A stretch of 64,000 nt of DNA from Brenneria corticis (GTDB taxonomy: Bacteria; Pseudomonadota; Gammaproteobacteria; Enterobacterales; Enterobacteriaceae): contig NZ_KZ819073.1 in NCBI RefSeq assembly GCF_003115855.1, positions 186,001 to 250,000 of the forward strand. The letters run 5' to 3'. Made by a program: the position numbers and the translations under genes. The notes under the pieces were generated by a model. The model worked only from the letters and a program-made list of their open reading frames with translations. It was not told where the DNA came from and made no database searches. Within the stretch, counting starts at the first letter, position 1; every line of letters starts with the position of its first letter. This document shows, in pieces, positions 29,500 through 39,025 of this stretch.

Positions 29500-31176
29500 A
29501 TGTCGACAAGTGTCTTTAATCGCCGCTGGGCCGAGTTGTTGCTTGAAGCGCTAACCCGCCACGGCGTGCGCCATATCTGCATCGCGCCGGGCTCCCGTTC
29601 CACTCCGCTGACGTTGGCGGCAGCCGAACACGATGCGCTGATTTGCCATACCCATTTTGACGAGCGGGGATTGGGGCATCTGGCCCTGGGGTTGGCAAAG
29701 GCCGCCGAGGAACCGGTGGCGGTGGTGGTGACCTCCGGCACGGCGGCGGCGAATCTTTATCCGGCGATCGTGGAAGCGGGGCTGACCGGCGAGCGGCTGA
29801 TCGTGCTGACGGCCGATCGTCCTCCCGAATTGATTGACTGCGGCGCCAATCAGGCCATTCGCCAGCACGGCCTGTACGCCTCCCACCCGGCGCTGGCGCT
29901 GAACCTGCCGCGGCCCACGGCGGATATTCCGGCCCGCTGGCTGGTTTCGACGCTGGATAGCGCCATGGCTCAGCTGACGCACGGCGTACTGCATATCAAT
30001 TGCCCGTTCGCGGAACCCCTATACGGCGCTGACGACGAAGCCGCCTACCGCGACTGGCTGACGACGCTGGGCGACTGGTGGCGCAGCCGCGAACCCTGGC
30101 TGCGTGAAATGCGCCAGACTACCTTGGCTGTGCAGCCCGACTGGGATGAGTGGCGGCGCAAGCGCGGCGTCGTCATCGTCGGACAGGTCGGTCCGCGGCA
30201 GGGGGCGCAGATCGCGCAGTGGGCGAGCGCGCTTGGCTGGCCGCTGATCGGCGATGTGCTGTCGCAAAGCGGCCAGCCGTTACCCTGCGCGGATATCTGG
30301 CTGGCGAATCCCGCGGCGCTGGAGCGGCTCAATCAGGCGGAAATCGTGGTGCAGTTCGGCGGCTGCCTGACCGGAAAACGGCTGTTGCAGTGGCAGGAAA
30401 CGTGCCGGCCGCAGTCGTTCTGGCTGGTGGATGCGCTGCCCGGCCGGCTGGATCCGGCGCAGCATCGCGGCCGCCGTCTGATCGCCGACGTCGGCGACTG
30501 GCTTGCCGCGCATCCTCCGCTGGCGCAAGCCCCCTGGGCCGACGATCTGACGGCGATAGCCCGTCACGCCCAGCAGCAGGTTATGGCCCATCTGGCTGCG
30601 CGCTTTGGCGAGGCGCAGCTGGCGCAACGCCTGCCGGAACTGCTGCCGCCGGACGGCCAGCTGTTCGTCGGCAACAGTCTGGTGGTGCGGCTGATTGACG
30701 CATTGGCGCAGCTGCCGCAAAAATATCCGGTGTACGGCAACCGGGGCGCCAGCGGCATCGACGGGCTGATCTCCACCCTGGCCGGCGTTCAGCGCGGCAA
30801 CGGCAGGGCGACGCTGGGGATCGTGGGCGATCTCTCCGCGCTGTACGATCTTAATGCGCTGGCGCTGCTGCGTCAGGCGCCGGCGCCGCTGGTGCTGATC
30901 GTGGTCAACAACAATGGCGGACAGATATTTTCCCTGTTGCCGACGCCGCCGCAGCAGCGGGAGGTTTTTTACTGTATGCCGCAGAATGTGGAGTTCGGCC
31001 ATGCGGCGGCGATGTTCGGCCTTGACTACGCGCGCGCCGACAGCTGGCGGCAGATAAGCGATGCCGTCGCCCGCTGCTGGGCGCAGGGCGGCGTCACCCT
31101 GCTGGAGGTGGTGGTGCCGCCGAAGGATGGGGCGGAAACGCTGAGCGCCCTGGTGGCGCGGGCGGCGACGTGGTAA
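29500..31176 (+). CDS. menD: SEPHCHC synthase MenD
   Basis: A 558-residue thiamine-diphosphate enzyme (E. coli 556). It joins 2-oxoglutarate to isochorismate. The catalytic glutamate is in the N-terminal CHTHFDERGLGHLALG, and the ThDP motif is GDLSALYDLNALALL ... VVNNNGG. The start at 29500 gives MSTSVFNRRWAELLLEALTRHG, the family start; the upstream ATG at 29452 would add 16 residues not seen in relatives. Its stop shares a base with the menH start (TAATG). Confidence 0.96.
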   Translation: MSTSVFNRRWAELLLEALTRHGVRHICIAPGSRSTPLTLAAAEHDALICHTHFDERGLGHLALGLAKAAEEPVAVVVTSGTAAANLYPAIVEAGLTGERLIVLTADRPPELIDCGANQAIRQHGLYASHPALALNLPRPTADIPARWLVSTLDSAMAQLTHGVLHINCPFAEPLYGADDEAAYRDWLTTLGDWWRSREPWLREMRQTTLAVQPDWDEWRRKRGVVIVGQVGPRQGAQIAQWASALGWPLIGDVLSQSGQPLPCADIWLANPAALERLNQAEIVVQFGGCLTGKRLLQWQETCRPQSFWLVDALPGRLDPAQHRGRRLIADVGDWLAAHPPLAQAPWADDLTAIARHAQQQVMAHLAARFGEAQLAQRLPELLPPDGQLFVGNSLVVRLIDALAQLPQKYPVYGNRGASGIDGLISTLAGVQRGNGRATLGIVGDLSALYDLNALALLRQAPAPLVLIVVNNNGGQIFSLLPTPPQQREVFYCMPQNVEFGHAAAMFGLDYARADSWRQISDAVARCWAQGGVTLLEVVVPPKDGAETLSALVARAATW

Positions 31177-31955
31177 TGCTGCACTGCCGGAAAATAGCCC
31201 CGGCCGGAGGCTCTCCCGCCCGGCCGTGGCTGGTGTGTCTGCACGGTCTGCTAGGCAGCGGCGAGGACTGGCAGCCGATAGCGCCTTTTTTCAACGACTG
31301 GCCTGTGCTGCTGGTGGATTTGCCGGGGCATGGCGGCTCCCTCGACGTTACGCCCGGCGGTTTCGCCCAGGTCAGCGAACTGTTGAACGCCACGCTGCGC
31401 CGGCAGGGCATCGAGGAGTATTGGCTGCTGGGGTACTCGCTGGGCGGCCGCATCGCCATGTATCATGCCTGCTGCGGGCAGCCTCGCGGCATGCGGGGGC
31501 TGCTGGCGGAGGGCGGCCATCCGGGGTTGGCGCAGCCCCGGCTGCGTGAACAGCGCCTATTGCACGACGCAGGCTGGGCGCGGCGCTTGCGCCATGAACC
31601 GATGGCGACGGTATTGAACGACTGGTATCGGCAGGCGGTATTCGCTGATTTAAACGCCGCGCAGCGCGCCGCCCTGGTAGCCCGGCGCAGCCGCAATCAC
31701 GGCCCCGCGGTGGCGGATATGCTGGAGGCCACCTCGCTGGGGCGGCAGCCCTGGCTGGGGGAGAAGCTGCGGCAACCGGCTTTTCCCTTTGCTTATCTGT
31801 GCGGCGCCGACGACGCCAAGTTTCAGGCGCTGGCGGCGCAGTATAATTTGCCGTTACTGAGCGTGGCGCGGGCCGGCCATAATGCGCATCAGGCCAATCC
31901 GGCGGAGTATGCCGCGCGGATACTTTCTTTTCTTTCGCATCCCGTTAAGGATTAA
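31176..31955 (+). CDS. menH: SHCHC synthase MenH
   Basis: A 259-residue alpha/beta-hydrolase that eliminates pyruvate from SEPHCHC. The nucleophile elbow is GYSLGG, the oxyanion segment CLHGLLGSG, and the catalytic histidine is in RAGHNAHQ, with the usual acid in the preceding CGADDAKF. The ATG at 31176 overlaps the menD TAA by one base; a GTG at 31170 is an alternative. It is a little longer than E. coli MenH (252). Confidence 0.94.
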   Translation: MLHCRKIAPAGGSPARPWLVCLHGLLGSGEDWQPIAPFFNDWPVLLVDLPGHGGSLDVTPGGFAQVSELLNATLRRQGIEEYWLLGYSLGGRIAMYHACCGQPRGMRGLLAEGGHPGLAQPRLREQRLLHDAGWARRLRHEPMATVLNDWYRQAVFADLNAAQRAALVARRSRNHGPAVADMLEATSLGRQPWLGEKLRQPAFPFAYLCGADDAKFQALAAQYNLPLLSVARAGHNAHQANPAEYAARILSFLSHPVKD

Positions 31956-31960
31956 TTATT

Positions 31961-32818
31961 ATGCTTTATCCCAGTGAAGAACTGCTTTACGCCCCGGTAG
32001 AATGGCACGATTGCAGCGGCGATTTCGTCGATATCCTCTATCACAAATCTACCGACGGCATTGCCAAAATCACCATCAATCGTCCTCAGGTGCGTAATGC
32101 TTTTCGCCCGCAAACGGTGAAAGAGATGATCCAGGCGCTGGATAACGCCCGTCACGACGACGGCATCGGCGTGATTATTCTGACCGGCGCGGGAGAAAAG
32201 GCCTTCTGCTCCGGCGGCGATCAGAAAGTGCGCGGCGATTACGGCGGCTATCAGGACGACAGCGGGGTGCATCACCTGAACGTGCTGGATTTCCAGCGTC
32301 AAATCCGCACCTGTCCGAAACCGGTGGTGGCGATGGTGGCGGGCTACTCCATCGGCGGCGGACACGTGCTGCATATGATGTGCGATCTGACCATCGCGGC
32401 GGAAAACGCCGTCTTCGGCCAGACCGGTCCGCGCGTCGGATCGTTCGACGGCGGCTGGGGCGCTTCTTATATGGCGCGTATCGTCGGACAGAAAAAAGCC
32501 CGCGAAATCTGGTTCCTGTGCCGGCAGTATGACGCGGCGCAGGCGCTGGACATGGGGCTGGTCAATACCGTGGTGCCGCTGGCGGAGCTGGAAAAAGAGA
32601 CGGTGCGCTGGTGCCGCGAGATGTTGCAGAACAGCCCGATGGCGCTGCGCTGCCTGAAAGCCGCGCTGAACGCCGACTGTGACGGACAGGCCGGTTTGCA
32701 GGAGCTGGCGGGCAACGCCACCATGCTGTTCTATATGACCGACGAAGGGCAGGAGGGGCGCAATGCCTTTAATGAAAAACGCCAGCCCGACTTCAGTAAA
32801 TTCAAACGGAATCCGTAA
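31961..32818 (+). CDS. menB: 1,4-dihydroxy-2-naphthoyl-CoA synthase
   Basis: A 285-residue crotonase-fold enzyme, the normal length. It closes the naphthoquinone ring from OSB-CoA. Family marks are CSGGDQKVRGDYGGY, the oxyanion-hole GYSIGGGHVLHMMCD and QTGPRVGSFDGGWGASYMARIVGQKKAREIWF. The start at 31961 has AAGGA ten bases upstream. Its stop shares a base with the menC start (TAATG). Confidence 0.97.
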   Translation: MLYPSEELLYAPVEWHDCSGDFVDILYHKSTDGIAKITINRPQVRNAFRPQTVKEMIQALDNARHDDGIGVIILTGAGEKAFCSGGDQKVRGDYGGYQDDSGVHHLNVLDFQRQIRTCPKPVVAMVAGYSIGGGHVLHMMCDLTIAAENAVFGQTGPRVGSFDGGWGASYMARIVGQKKAREIWFLCRQYDAAQALDMGLVNTVVPLAELEKETVRWCREMLQNSPMALRCLKAALNADCDGQAGLQELAGNATMLFYMTDEGQEGRNAFNEKRQPDFSKFKRNP

Positions 32819-33789
32819 TGCGCCAGGTTAAGGTTTATCGCTACAGCGTGCCGATGGAGGCCGGCGTGGTGCTGCGCCATCAGCGCCTGAAAACCCGCGA
32901 CGGGCTGATCGTTCACCTGCAACAGGGTGACGAGCAGGGTTGGGGGGAGATTGCGCCGCTGCCGGAGTTCAGCGCGGAAACGCTGGCGCAGGCCGAGTCG
33001 ACCGCCCTTGAACAGCTGCAACGCTGGGCGGCGGGGCGGCCGCTGGCGGATGACCTTCCGCCGTCGGTGGCCTTCGGCCTGAGCTGCGCGCAGGCCGAGC
33101 TGGATCGGCGTTTGCCGCAGGCGGCGGATTACCGCAAGGCGCCGCTGTGCAGCGGCGATCCCGACGAACTGTTCGCCATGCTGCAGAGCATGCCGGGCGA
33201 AAAGGTGGCCAAGGTCAAGGTCGGGCTGTACGAGGCGGTGCGCGACGGCATGATCGTCAACGTCCTGCTGGAAGCCTTGCCGGACCTGCAGCTGCGGCTG
33301 GACGCCAACCGCAGCTGGACGCGCGCCAAAGCCGACGGCTTTGCCCGCTACGTGGATCCGGCGTTGCGTTCGCGCATCGCCTTTCTGGAAGAGCCGTGTA
33401 AAACCCGTCAGGAATCCCGCGAGTTCGCGCTGGAAACCGGCATCAACATCGCCTGGGACGAGAGCGTGCGCGAAGCCGGTTTCCGGGTTGAAGCGGAGCC
33501 CGGCGTCAGCGCCATCGTGATCAAACCGACGCTGGTCGGCAGCCTGGAGCGCTGTCGGGAGCTGGCGCAGCAAGCCCGTCAGGCGGGGTTGAGCGCGGTG
33601 ATCAGCTCCAGCATCGAATCCAGCCTGGGGTTAACCCAGCTGGCGCGGGTGGCGCACTGGCTGACGCCGCACGCGGTGCCCGGTCTGGACACGCTGGACC
33701 TGATGCAGGCGCAGGTGGCCAGGGGCTGGCCGGACAGCCGCCTGCCGTTGTTGACGGCCGAACAGCTGGAAACGGTATGGCAATCCTGA
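32818..33789 (+). CDS. menC: o-Succinylbenzoate synthase
   Basis: A 323-residue enolase-superfamily enzyme that dehydrates SHCHC to OSB. The KVKVG motif supplies the base lysine; metal ligands are in LRLDANRSW, FLEEP and AWDES; the second lysine is in VIKPTLVG. Translation is coupled to menB at TAATG and to menE by a 13-base overlap. Confidence 0.94.
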   Translation: MRQVKVYRYSVPMEAGVVLRHQRLKTRDGLIVHLQQGDEQGWGEIAPLPEFSAETLAQAESTALEQLQRWAAGRPLADDLPPSVAFGLSCAQAELDRRLPQAADYRKAPLCSGDPDELFAMLQSMPGEKVAKVKVGLYEAVRDGMIVNVLLEALPDLQLRLDANRSWTRAKADGFARYVDPALRSRIAFLEEPCKTRQESREFALETGINIAWDESVREAGFRVEAEPGVSAIVIKPTLVGSLERCRELAQQARQAGLSAVISSSIESSLGLTQLARVAHWLTPHAVPGLDTLDLMQAQVARGWPDSRLPLLTAEQLETVWQS

Positions 33790-35171
33790 GCGACTGGCCC
33801 TGGCATTACTGGGCCGAACGCGCGCCGCGGGCGACGGCGCTGGTGGAGGATGACGTCCGCTGGAGCTGGCGGCAGGCGGCCGAGCGGATTAATCAACTGG
33901 CGGCCGACTTCGAGCGGCAGGGCGTGACGCCGGGCTGCGGGGTGGCGCTGCGCGGCAAAAACAGCGTGGCGATGCTGTGGTGTTATCTGGCGCTGTTGCA
34001 GTGCGGCGCCCGTTTGCTGCCGCTGAATCCGCAGCTGCCGGCATCGTTGACCGACGCGCTGTGGGATTCGCTCGGCGTGACTTACGGGCTATGCCTGAAT
34101 GAGCAATCATGGCCGTCGGGCGTGGTCGCCCTGCGGTATGCGCCCGGCGAATGCGGCGGCGGCGCTTATAACGCGCCGACCTGGCGGCCGGAACGGCTGG
34201 CGACCTTGACGTTAACCTCCGGTTCCAGCGGCGCGCCGAAGGCGGCGGCGCATACCTTTGCCGCCCATCTGGCCAGCGCGGAGGGCGTATTGGCGATGAT
34301 GCCGTTCGCCCCCGGCGATAGCTGGCTGCTCTCATTGCCGCTGTTTCATGTTTCGGGGCAGGGCATCGTGTGGCGCTGGCTGTTTTCCGGCGCGACGGTG
34401 GTGGTGCGCGTCCATCAGCCGTTGGAGCGGGCCCTGCGGGGATGCTCTCATGCCTCCCTGGTGCCGACCCAGCTATGGCGGCTGCTGACAAGCAATGCGG
34501 TGCCGGCCGCGCTGCAATCGGTATTGCTGGGGGGCGCGGCGATCCCGCAGGAATTAACCCGCGAGGCGCAGGCCCGCGGCATCAGCTGCTGGTGCGGATA
34601 CGGTCTGACCGAGCTGGCGTCCACGGTGTGCGCCAAGCGCGCCGACGGCCGGGGCGGCGTCGGGCTGCCGCTGCGCGGGCGGGAAATCCGTCTGGCGGAC
34701 GAAGAGGTGCTGCTGCGCGGCGCGACGCTGGCGGCGGGCTACTGGCGCGACGGGCGGCTTTTCCCGCTGGTCGACGAAGAGGGCTGGTTTCATACCCGCG
34801 ATCGCGGGCGTTTCGCCGACGGCGAGTGGCATATTCTGGGCCGTCTGGATAACCAGTTCTTCAGCGGCGGCGAGGGGATTCAGCCGGAAAATATCGAGTC
34901 CGTGCTGCTTACGCATCCCGATGTTCAGCAAGCCTGCGTGGTGCCGATTGATGACCTGGAGTTCGGTCAGCGCCCCGTCGCGGTGGTTGAAATAGGCGGT
35001 TCGACAACGCTGGATGAGCTCCGGGATTGGTTGCTGCCGCAGTTGGCGGGATTCCAGCGTCCGGTGGCCTATTATCATCTGCCGACGGCATTGAAAAACG
35101 GCGGGATTAAAATCTCCCGCCGTCAGGTGAAAGCGTGGGTGGATAGCCAGATCGATAAACAAAAAGCGTGA
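33777..35171 (+). CDS. menE: o-Succinylbenzoate--CoA ligase
   Basis: A 464-residue adenylate-forming ligase. The P-loop is TLTSGSSGAPKAAAHT, the adenine-binding motif is YGLTELAST, and the hinge/C-terminal domain has TRDRGRF...LGRLDNQF, with catalytic lysine in GGIKISRRQVK. It makes OSB-CoA for MenB. It overlaps menC by 13 bases and ends the operon. Confidence 0.95.
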   Translation: MAILSDWPWHYWAERAPRATALVEDDVRWSWRQAAERINQLAADFERQGVTPGCGVALRGKNSVAMLWCYLALLQCGARLLPLNPQLPASLTDALWDSLGVTYGLCLNEQSWPSGVVALRYAPGECGGGAYNAPTWRPERLATLTLTSGSSGAPKAAAHTFAAHLASAEGVLAMMPFAPGDSWLLSLPLFHVSGQGIVWRWLFSGATVVVRVHQPLERALRGCSHASLVPTQLWRLLTSNAVPAALQSVLLGGAAIPQELTREAQARGISCWCGYGLTELASTVCAKRADGRGGVGLPLRGREIRLADEEVLLRGATLAAGYWRDGRLFPLVDEEGWFHTRDRGRFADGEWHILGRLDNQFFSGGEGIQPENIESVLLTHPDVQQACVVPIDDLEFGQRPVAVVEIGGSTTLDELRDWLLPQLAGFQRPVAYYHLPTALKNGGIKISRRQVKAWVDSQIDKQKA

Positions 35172-35186
35172 GGGGTAACCTCACGC
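35165..35186 (+). terminator. Hairpin at the end of the men operon
   Basis: GCGTGAGG-GGTA-ACCTCACGC forms a stem that overlaps the menE stop. No long T-run follows, so it may be an RNA-end-protecting stem and not a strong terminator. Confidence 0.5.
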
Positions 35187-35225
35187 CATTGACAAAGTAA
35201 GCATCCGTAATACTGACCCCAAATC

Positions 35226-35267
35226 CGTCGTTCCTGCAGATCCCCGCTTTCGCGAGGATGACGATGA
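35226..35267. repeat. Short dispersed palindromic repeat
   Basis: The stretch from CCGTCGTTCCTGCAGA to TCGCGAGGATGACG resembles the common intergenic element of the type 'CGTCATCC-CGCGAAAGCGGG'. Part of a similar motif (CGGGGATGACGACAC) lies after gyrA near 20215. It separates menE from the convergent catalase gene. Confidence 0.4.
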
Positions 35268-35304
35268 AGATGATGGGTTTGTCAGCAACCTCACGCCTGC
35301 CCGC

Positions 35305-36741
35305 TTATTTCCCCAGCGCTTGCGCCACCCCGGCGCCATAGGCGGGATCGACCTTGTTGAACAGCGCGATCTGCCGCTGCTGAATAAACTCGGGCACCTG
35401 CGACAGTTCCCCGGCGATGCGCTGGAACATGCGCTGGTGTTCCTCTTCGCTCAGCAGATTGAACAGCGCCCGCGGCTGGCTGAAATAATCTTCATCCTCA
35501 CGGTGGTTCCAGTGATCGGCGGCGCCTTCAATGGTTAACGGCGGCTCGCTGAAGTCCGGCTGCTCCTGAAATACGCCGAAGCTGTTCGGTTCATAGGTGG
35601 CGCCGTTGCCGCTGTTGCCGTCAACGCGCAGCGCGCCGTCGCGATGGTAGTTATGGAACGGACATTGGGGAGCGTTAACCGGGATCTGATGGTTATTGAC
35701 CCCTAAACGGTAGCGCGCGGCGTCGCCATAAGAGAATAGGCGCCCCTGCAACATCTTGTCCGGCGAAAAGCCGATGCCGGGTACGATGTGCGCCGGGTTG
35801 AAGGCCACCTGTTCCACTTCGGCAAAGTAGTTGTCCGGGTTGCGGTTCAGTTCGAAAAAGCCGACGTCGATCAGCGGATAATCGCCGTGCGGCCAGACTT
35901 TCGTCAGATCGAACGGGTTGTACGGAACCTGTGACGCCTCGGCTTCCGGCATGATCTGGATCTGTAGCTTCCAGCGCGGGAAATCCCCGTTTTCAATGGC
36001 GTCGAACAGATCGCGCTGCGAGCTTTCGCGGTCTTTGCCCACCAGCGCCTCCGCTTCGTCGTCCATCAGATTTTCGATGCCCTGCTGGCAGATAAAGTGG
36101 AATTTTACCCAAAAGCGTTCGTTTGCGGCGTTGATAAAGCTATAGGTATGGCTGCCGAAGCCGTGAACATGGCGGAAAGACTTGGGTAATCCGCGGTCGC
36201 TGAAATCAATGGTCAACTGATGCAGCGATTCCGGCAACTGGGAGAAGAAATCCCATTTGTAGACCGGGTTGCGCAGGTTGGTGCGCGGGTCGCGTTTCAC
36301 AATATGGTTGAGATCGGGAAATTTCAGCGGGTCGCGCAGATAGAACACCGGGGTATTGTTGCCCACCAGATCCCAGTTACCCTCTTCGGTATAAAATTTC
36401 ATGGCGAAACCGCGAATATCGCGCTCCGCGTCAGCGGCGCCGCGTTCCCCGGCCACGGTGGAGAAACGGATAAACATATCGGTTTTCTTGCCGATTTCAG
36501 CGAAGATTTTTGCCCGGGTATAGCGGGTAATATCGTGGGTAACGGTGAAGGTGCCGTGCGCGCCGGAACCTTTGGCGTGCATCCGTCGTTCCGGAATCAC
36601 TTCACGATCGAAATGCGCCAGTTTTTCCAGAAACCATACGTCCTGCATCAACATGGGACCGCGCCGTCCGGCGGTTATGATATTATTATTATCAACAACC
36701 GGCGCGCCTGCTACGGTCGTCAGCTTTTTCTTGCTCATCAT
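35305..36741 (-). CDS. katA: Monofunctional haem catalase, small-subunit clade
   Basis: A 478-residue clade-3 type catalase. Distal histidine H55 is in ERRMHAKGSGAHG, catalytic asparagine N128 in VGNNTPVF, and the haem-ligand tyrosine in RLFSYGDAARYRLG. It disproportionates hydrogen peroxide in the cytoplasm. There is no signal peptide. E. coli K-12 lacks this gene type, so it is accessory relative to E. coli but common in Pectobacteriaceae. It is transcribed toward menE; the upstream gap (36742-36998) is AT-rich and may hold OxyR control, which I cannot demonstrate. Confidence 0.94.
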   Translation of the reverse strand: MMSKKKLTTVAGAPVVDNNNIITAGRRGPMLMQDVWFLEKLAHFDREVIPERRMHAKGSGAHGTFTVTHDITRYTRAKIFAEIGKKTDMFIRFSTVAGERGAADAERDIRGFAMKFYTEEGNWDLVGNNTPVFYLRDPLKFPDLNHIVKRDPRTNLRNPVYKWDFFSQLPESLHQLTIDFSDRGLPKSFRHVHGFGSHTYSFINAANERFWVKFHFICQQGIENLMDDEAEALVGKDRESSQRDLFDAIENGDFPRWKLQIQIMPEAEASQVPYNPFDLTKVWPHGDYPLIDVGFFELNRNPDNYFAEVEQVAFNPAHIVPGIGFSPDKMLQGRLFSYGDAARYRLGVNNHQIPVNAPQCPFHNYHRDGALRVDGNSGNGATYEPNSFGVFQEQPDFSEPPLTIEGAADHWNHREDEDYFSQPRALFNLLSEEEHQRMFQRIAGELSQVPEFIQQRQIALFNKVDPAYGAGVAQALGK

Positions 36742-36998
36742 TTCTTCCTTATAGTAATAGCATTAGTTCGGATATTTACTCTTAATACTATTGTTCATTT
36801 TGTGGTTTTTAGCCAAATAGGCGGCGCTTATCGTTATCGTCGCCAGCCGTCGGGAATGGAAATGGTTAGCATTATTTAGCGCAACAGGCCGCGTTTTAGG
36901 ATAATGTCGCGCTGGAGTAGCGGCGGGGTTGGGGTAGAATCGGCAGCGATATCAATACATTTTGCGTGCTTTTACTAACTGTTTGAGGGAAATCGACA

Positions 36999-37541
36999 AT
37001 GAAAAAATTTGTGATTGCCTGTGCGGGAAGCTTGCTGCTTGCCTCGGCCTCCGTGCATGCTATCGGTATTTCCGGGGAAGCGGGGAGCGACTACGCGGGC
37101 GCGAACGCCAGCTTCGGACTGCTGGTCCCCGGCCTGTCCGGCAACGTAAGCTATGCCCACGGCGACAATAATAACGATGTGTACGGTTTCGGGTTGGGCT
37201 ACACTATTCCCGCCGGACCGCTGAAAGTAACGCTGGGCGGCAAGGCGCTGTATCTGGATCAGGATCACGGCTCGGACGGCCATGCGCTGGCGCTGGGCGG
37301 CGGGGTGCAGTGGCCGATCAACCGTTACTTCTCCCTGTACGGCGAAGGGTACTACTCGCCGGACGCGTTCTCCAGCCATGTCGATCACTATGTTGAAGGC
37401 AAGGCCGGCGTGCGCTGGCAGGCGCTGCCGATACTCAATGTGGATGTGGGTTACCGCTATATCAATCTGGCCGGCGAAAGCGGCCGTTCAGACAACAAGC
37501 TGGCGGATTCAGCCTACATCGGCGTTGGTTTGAGTTTCTGA
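36999..37541 (+). CDS. yfaZ: YfaZ-family outer-membrane beta-barrel protein
   Basis: A 180-residue exported protein. The signal peptide is MKKFVIACAGSLLLASASVHA; the mature part is a series of alternating beta strands rich in glycine and aromatics and ends in GLSF, the terminal-phenylalanine signal for outer-membrane insertion. Patterns VGYRYINLAGESG and LADSAYIGVGLSF match the YfaZ family. In E. coli yfaZ is also next to yfaY. Function unknown. Confidence 0.86.
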   Translation: MKKFVIACAGSLLLASASVHAIGISGEAGSDYAGANASFGLLVPGLSGNVSYAHGDNNNDVYGFGLGYTIPAGPLKVTLGGKALYLDQDHGSDGHALALGGGVQWPINRYFSLYGEGYYSPDAFSSHVDHYVEGKAGVRWQALPILNVDVGYRYINLAGESGRSDNKLADSAYIGVGLSF

Positions 37542-37575
37542 TAGCCGGCGCTATTCACGGCCATCGGATGTGTTG

Positions 37576-37602
37576 ACGGGCGCGAGCGATCGCGCCCGTT
37601 TG
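37576..37602 (+). terminator. yfaZ terminator
   Basis: ACGGGCGCGA-GCGA-TCGCGCCCGT, a 10-bp perfect stem followed by TTTGCT, 35 bases after yfaZ and before yfaY. Confidence 0.8.
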
Positions 37603-37622
37603 CTATTACACAGGGGTGAAAA

Positions 37623-38846
37623 ATGCTTAGGGTCGAGATGTTATGTACCGGCGATGAAGTGCTGCATGGTCAGATTATCGATACCAATGCGGCCTGGCTG
37701 GCGGACTACCTGTTTCAGCAGGGATTGCCGATGAGCAGCCGGATGACGGTGGGGGACGATCTCGACGCGTTGGTCAGCGCGATGACCCAGCGCAGCCGGA
37801 TCGCCGATATTCTGATTGTTAATGGCGGTCTGGGGCCGACCAGCGACGACCTCAGCGCCCTGGCGGCGGCCACCGCGGCGGGCGAGGGATTGGTTGAGCA
37901 CGCGGAGTGGCTGGCGCGCATGGAGGCCTTTTTTGCCGAGCGCGGACGGGTGATGGCGCCCAGCAATCGTAAACAGGCGCAGATCCCCGCCAGCGCGGAA
38001 ATGATCGATAACCCGGTCGGAACCGCCTGCGGTTTTTCCCTGCGGTTAGATAAATGCCTGCTGTTTTTTACCCCTGGCGTTCCTTCCGAATTCAAGGTCA
38101 TGGTGGATCAGCAAATCATGCCGCGTCTGCGCGAGCGCTTTGCCATCGGCCAGGCGCCGCTGTGTCTGCGTTTGACCACCTTCGGCCGTTCGGAAAGCGA
38201 TCTCGCCAACCAGCTGGACGGGCTGGCGCTGCCGCCGGGCGTGGTGCTGGGCTATCGCTCCGCGATGCCCATTATCGAACTGAAACTGACGGGGCCGGCG
38301 GCGCAGCGGACGGCGATGGAGCAACTGTGGCAACGGGTGCGTAGCGTGGCGGGGGAAAATACGCTATTTGAAGGCACCGAGGGGCTGCCCGCGCAACTGG
38401 CGCGCCGGCTGGCTGAACGCGGGCTTCGGCTGGCGGTGAGCGAGCGTTTTACCGCCGGCCTGCTGAACTGGCGGCTACAGGCGGCCGACGCGCCGCTGGC
38501 GGGGGGCGAGTTGCCGGCAGATACCCGCTCGCGGGACTTGAACCAACTGGCGGCCGATACCCGTCAACTGGCGGAACGTCACGCCGCGCCGCTGGCGCTG
38601 ACGGTCGGCGCCAGGGAAGACGAGCGGCTGACCATTGCGCTGCATACGCCGCAGGGGACGTTTGCCCAGTCGATACAGCCCGGCGCGCCGCGTTATAGTC
38701 TGCAGATCCATCAGGAACTGACGGCCATATTCGCCATGAATATGCTGCGGCGCTGGCTGAATGGCTGGCCGGTTTACGGCGGCCACGGCTGGATCGCCGT
38801 GCTGGAGACATTGGAGTCAGGGCATCAGGGGTTATCAGCGGAATAG
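37623..38846 (+). CDS. yfaY: CinA-like protein YfaY, degenerate deamidase site
   Basis: A 407-residue protein with an N-terminal MoCF/COG1058 domain (~1-170: VEMLCTGDEVLHGQIIDTNAAWLA, NGGLGPTSDD, FTPGVPSEF) and a C-terminal CinA/PncC-like domain (~255-400). The deamidase motif normally AESCTGG is AVSERFTAG here, so the nucleophilic serine region is altered, as in E. coli YfaY, which is reported inactive as NMN deamidase. The N-terminal domain is associated with ADP-ribose pyrophosphatase activity in CinA proteins. The ATG at 37623 follows CAGGGGTGAAAA. Confidence 0.9.
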   Translation: MLRVEMLCTGDEVLHGQIIDTNAAWLADYLFQQGLPMSSRMTVGDDLDALVSAMTQRSRIADILIVNGGLGPTSDDLSALAAATAAGEGLVEHAEWLARMEAFFAERGRVMAPSNRKQAQIPASAEMIDNPVGTACGFSLRLDKCLLFFTPGVPSEFKVMVDQQIMPRLRERFAIGQAPLCLRLTTFGRSESDLANQLDGLALPPGVVLGYRSAMPIIELKLTGPAAQRTAMEQLWQRVRSVAGENTLFEGTEGLPAQLARRLAERGLRLAVSERFTAGLLNWRLQAADAPLAGGELPADTRSRDLNQLAADTRQLAERHAAPLALTVGAREDERLTIALHTPQGTFAQSIQPGAPRYSLQIHQELTAIFAMNMLRRWLNGWPVYGGHGWIAVLETLESGHQGLSAE

Positions 38847-38885
38847 CCCATTCTGGTTTCCGACTATTGGCAGGCCCTTGTCAGA

Positions 38886-39025
38886 AGAACCAAACTCCCT
38901 CCCCTGCGAAGGGTTGGGGTGGGGTGAATCACCGCTCCGGCGACGCCTGCTGCTACCCCCTCCTGGCCTCCCCCTCGTCAGGGGGAGGAGCCAACTCCCT
39001 CCCGGCCCCCCTTGTCAGGGGAATA
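38886..39025. repeat. CTCCCC/GGGGAG palindromic repeat region
   Basis: The gap between convergent yfaY and ybbN is filled with CTCCCTCCCCTGCGAAGGG, CCTCCCCCTCGTCAGGGGGA and similar stems, related to the stretch at 12977-13052. It would act as a bidirectional terminator. No gene is seen. Confidence 0.6.
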
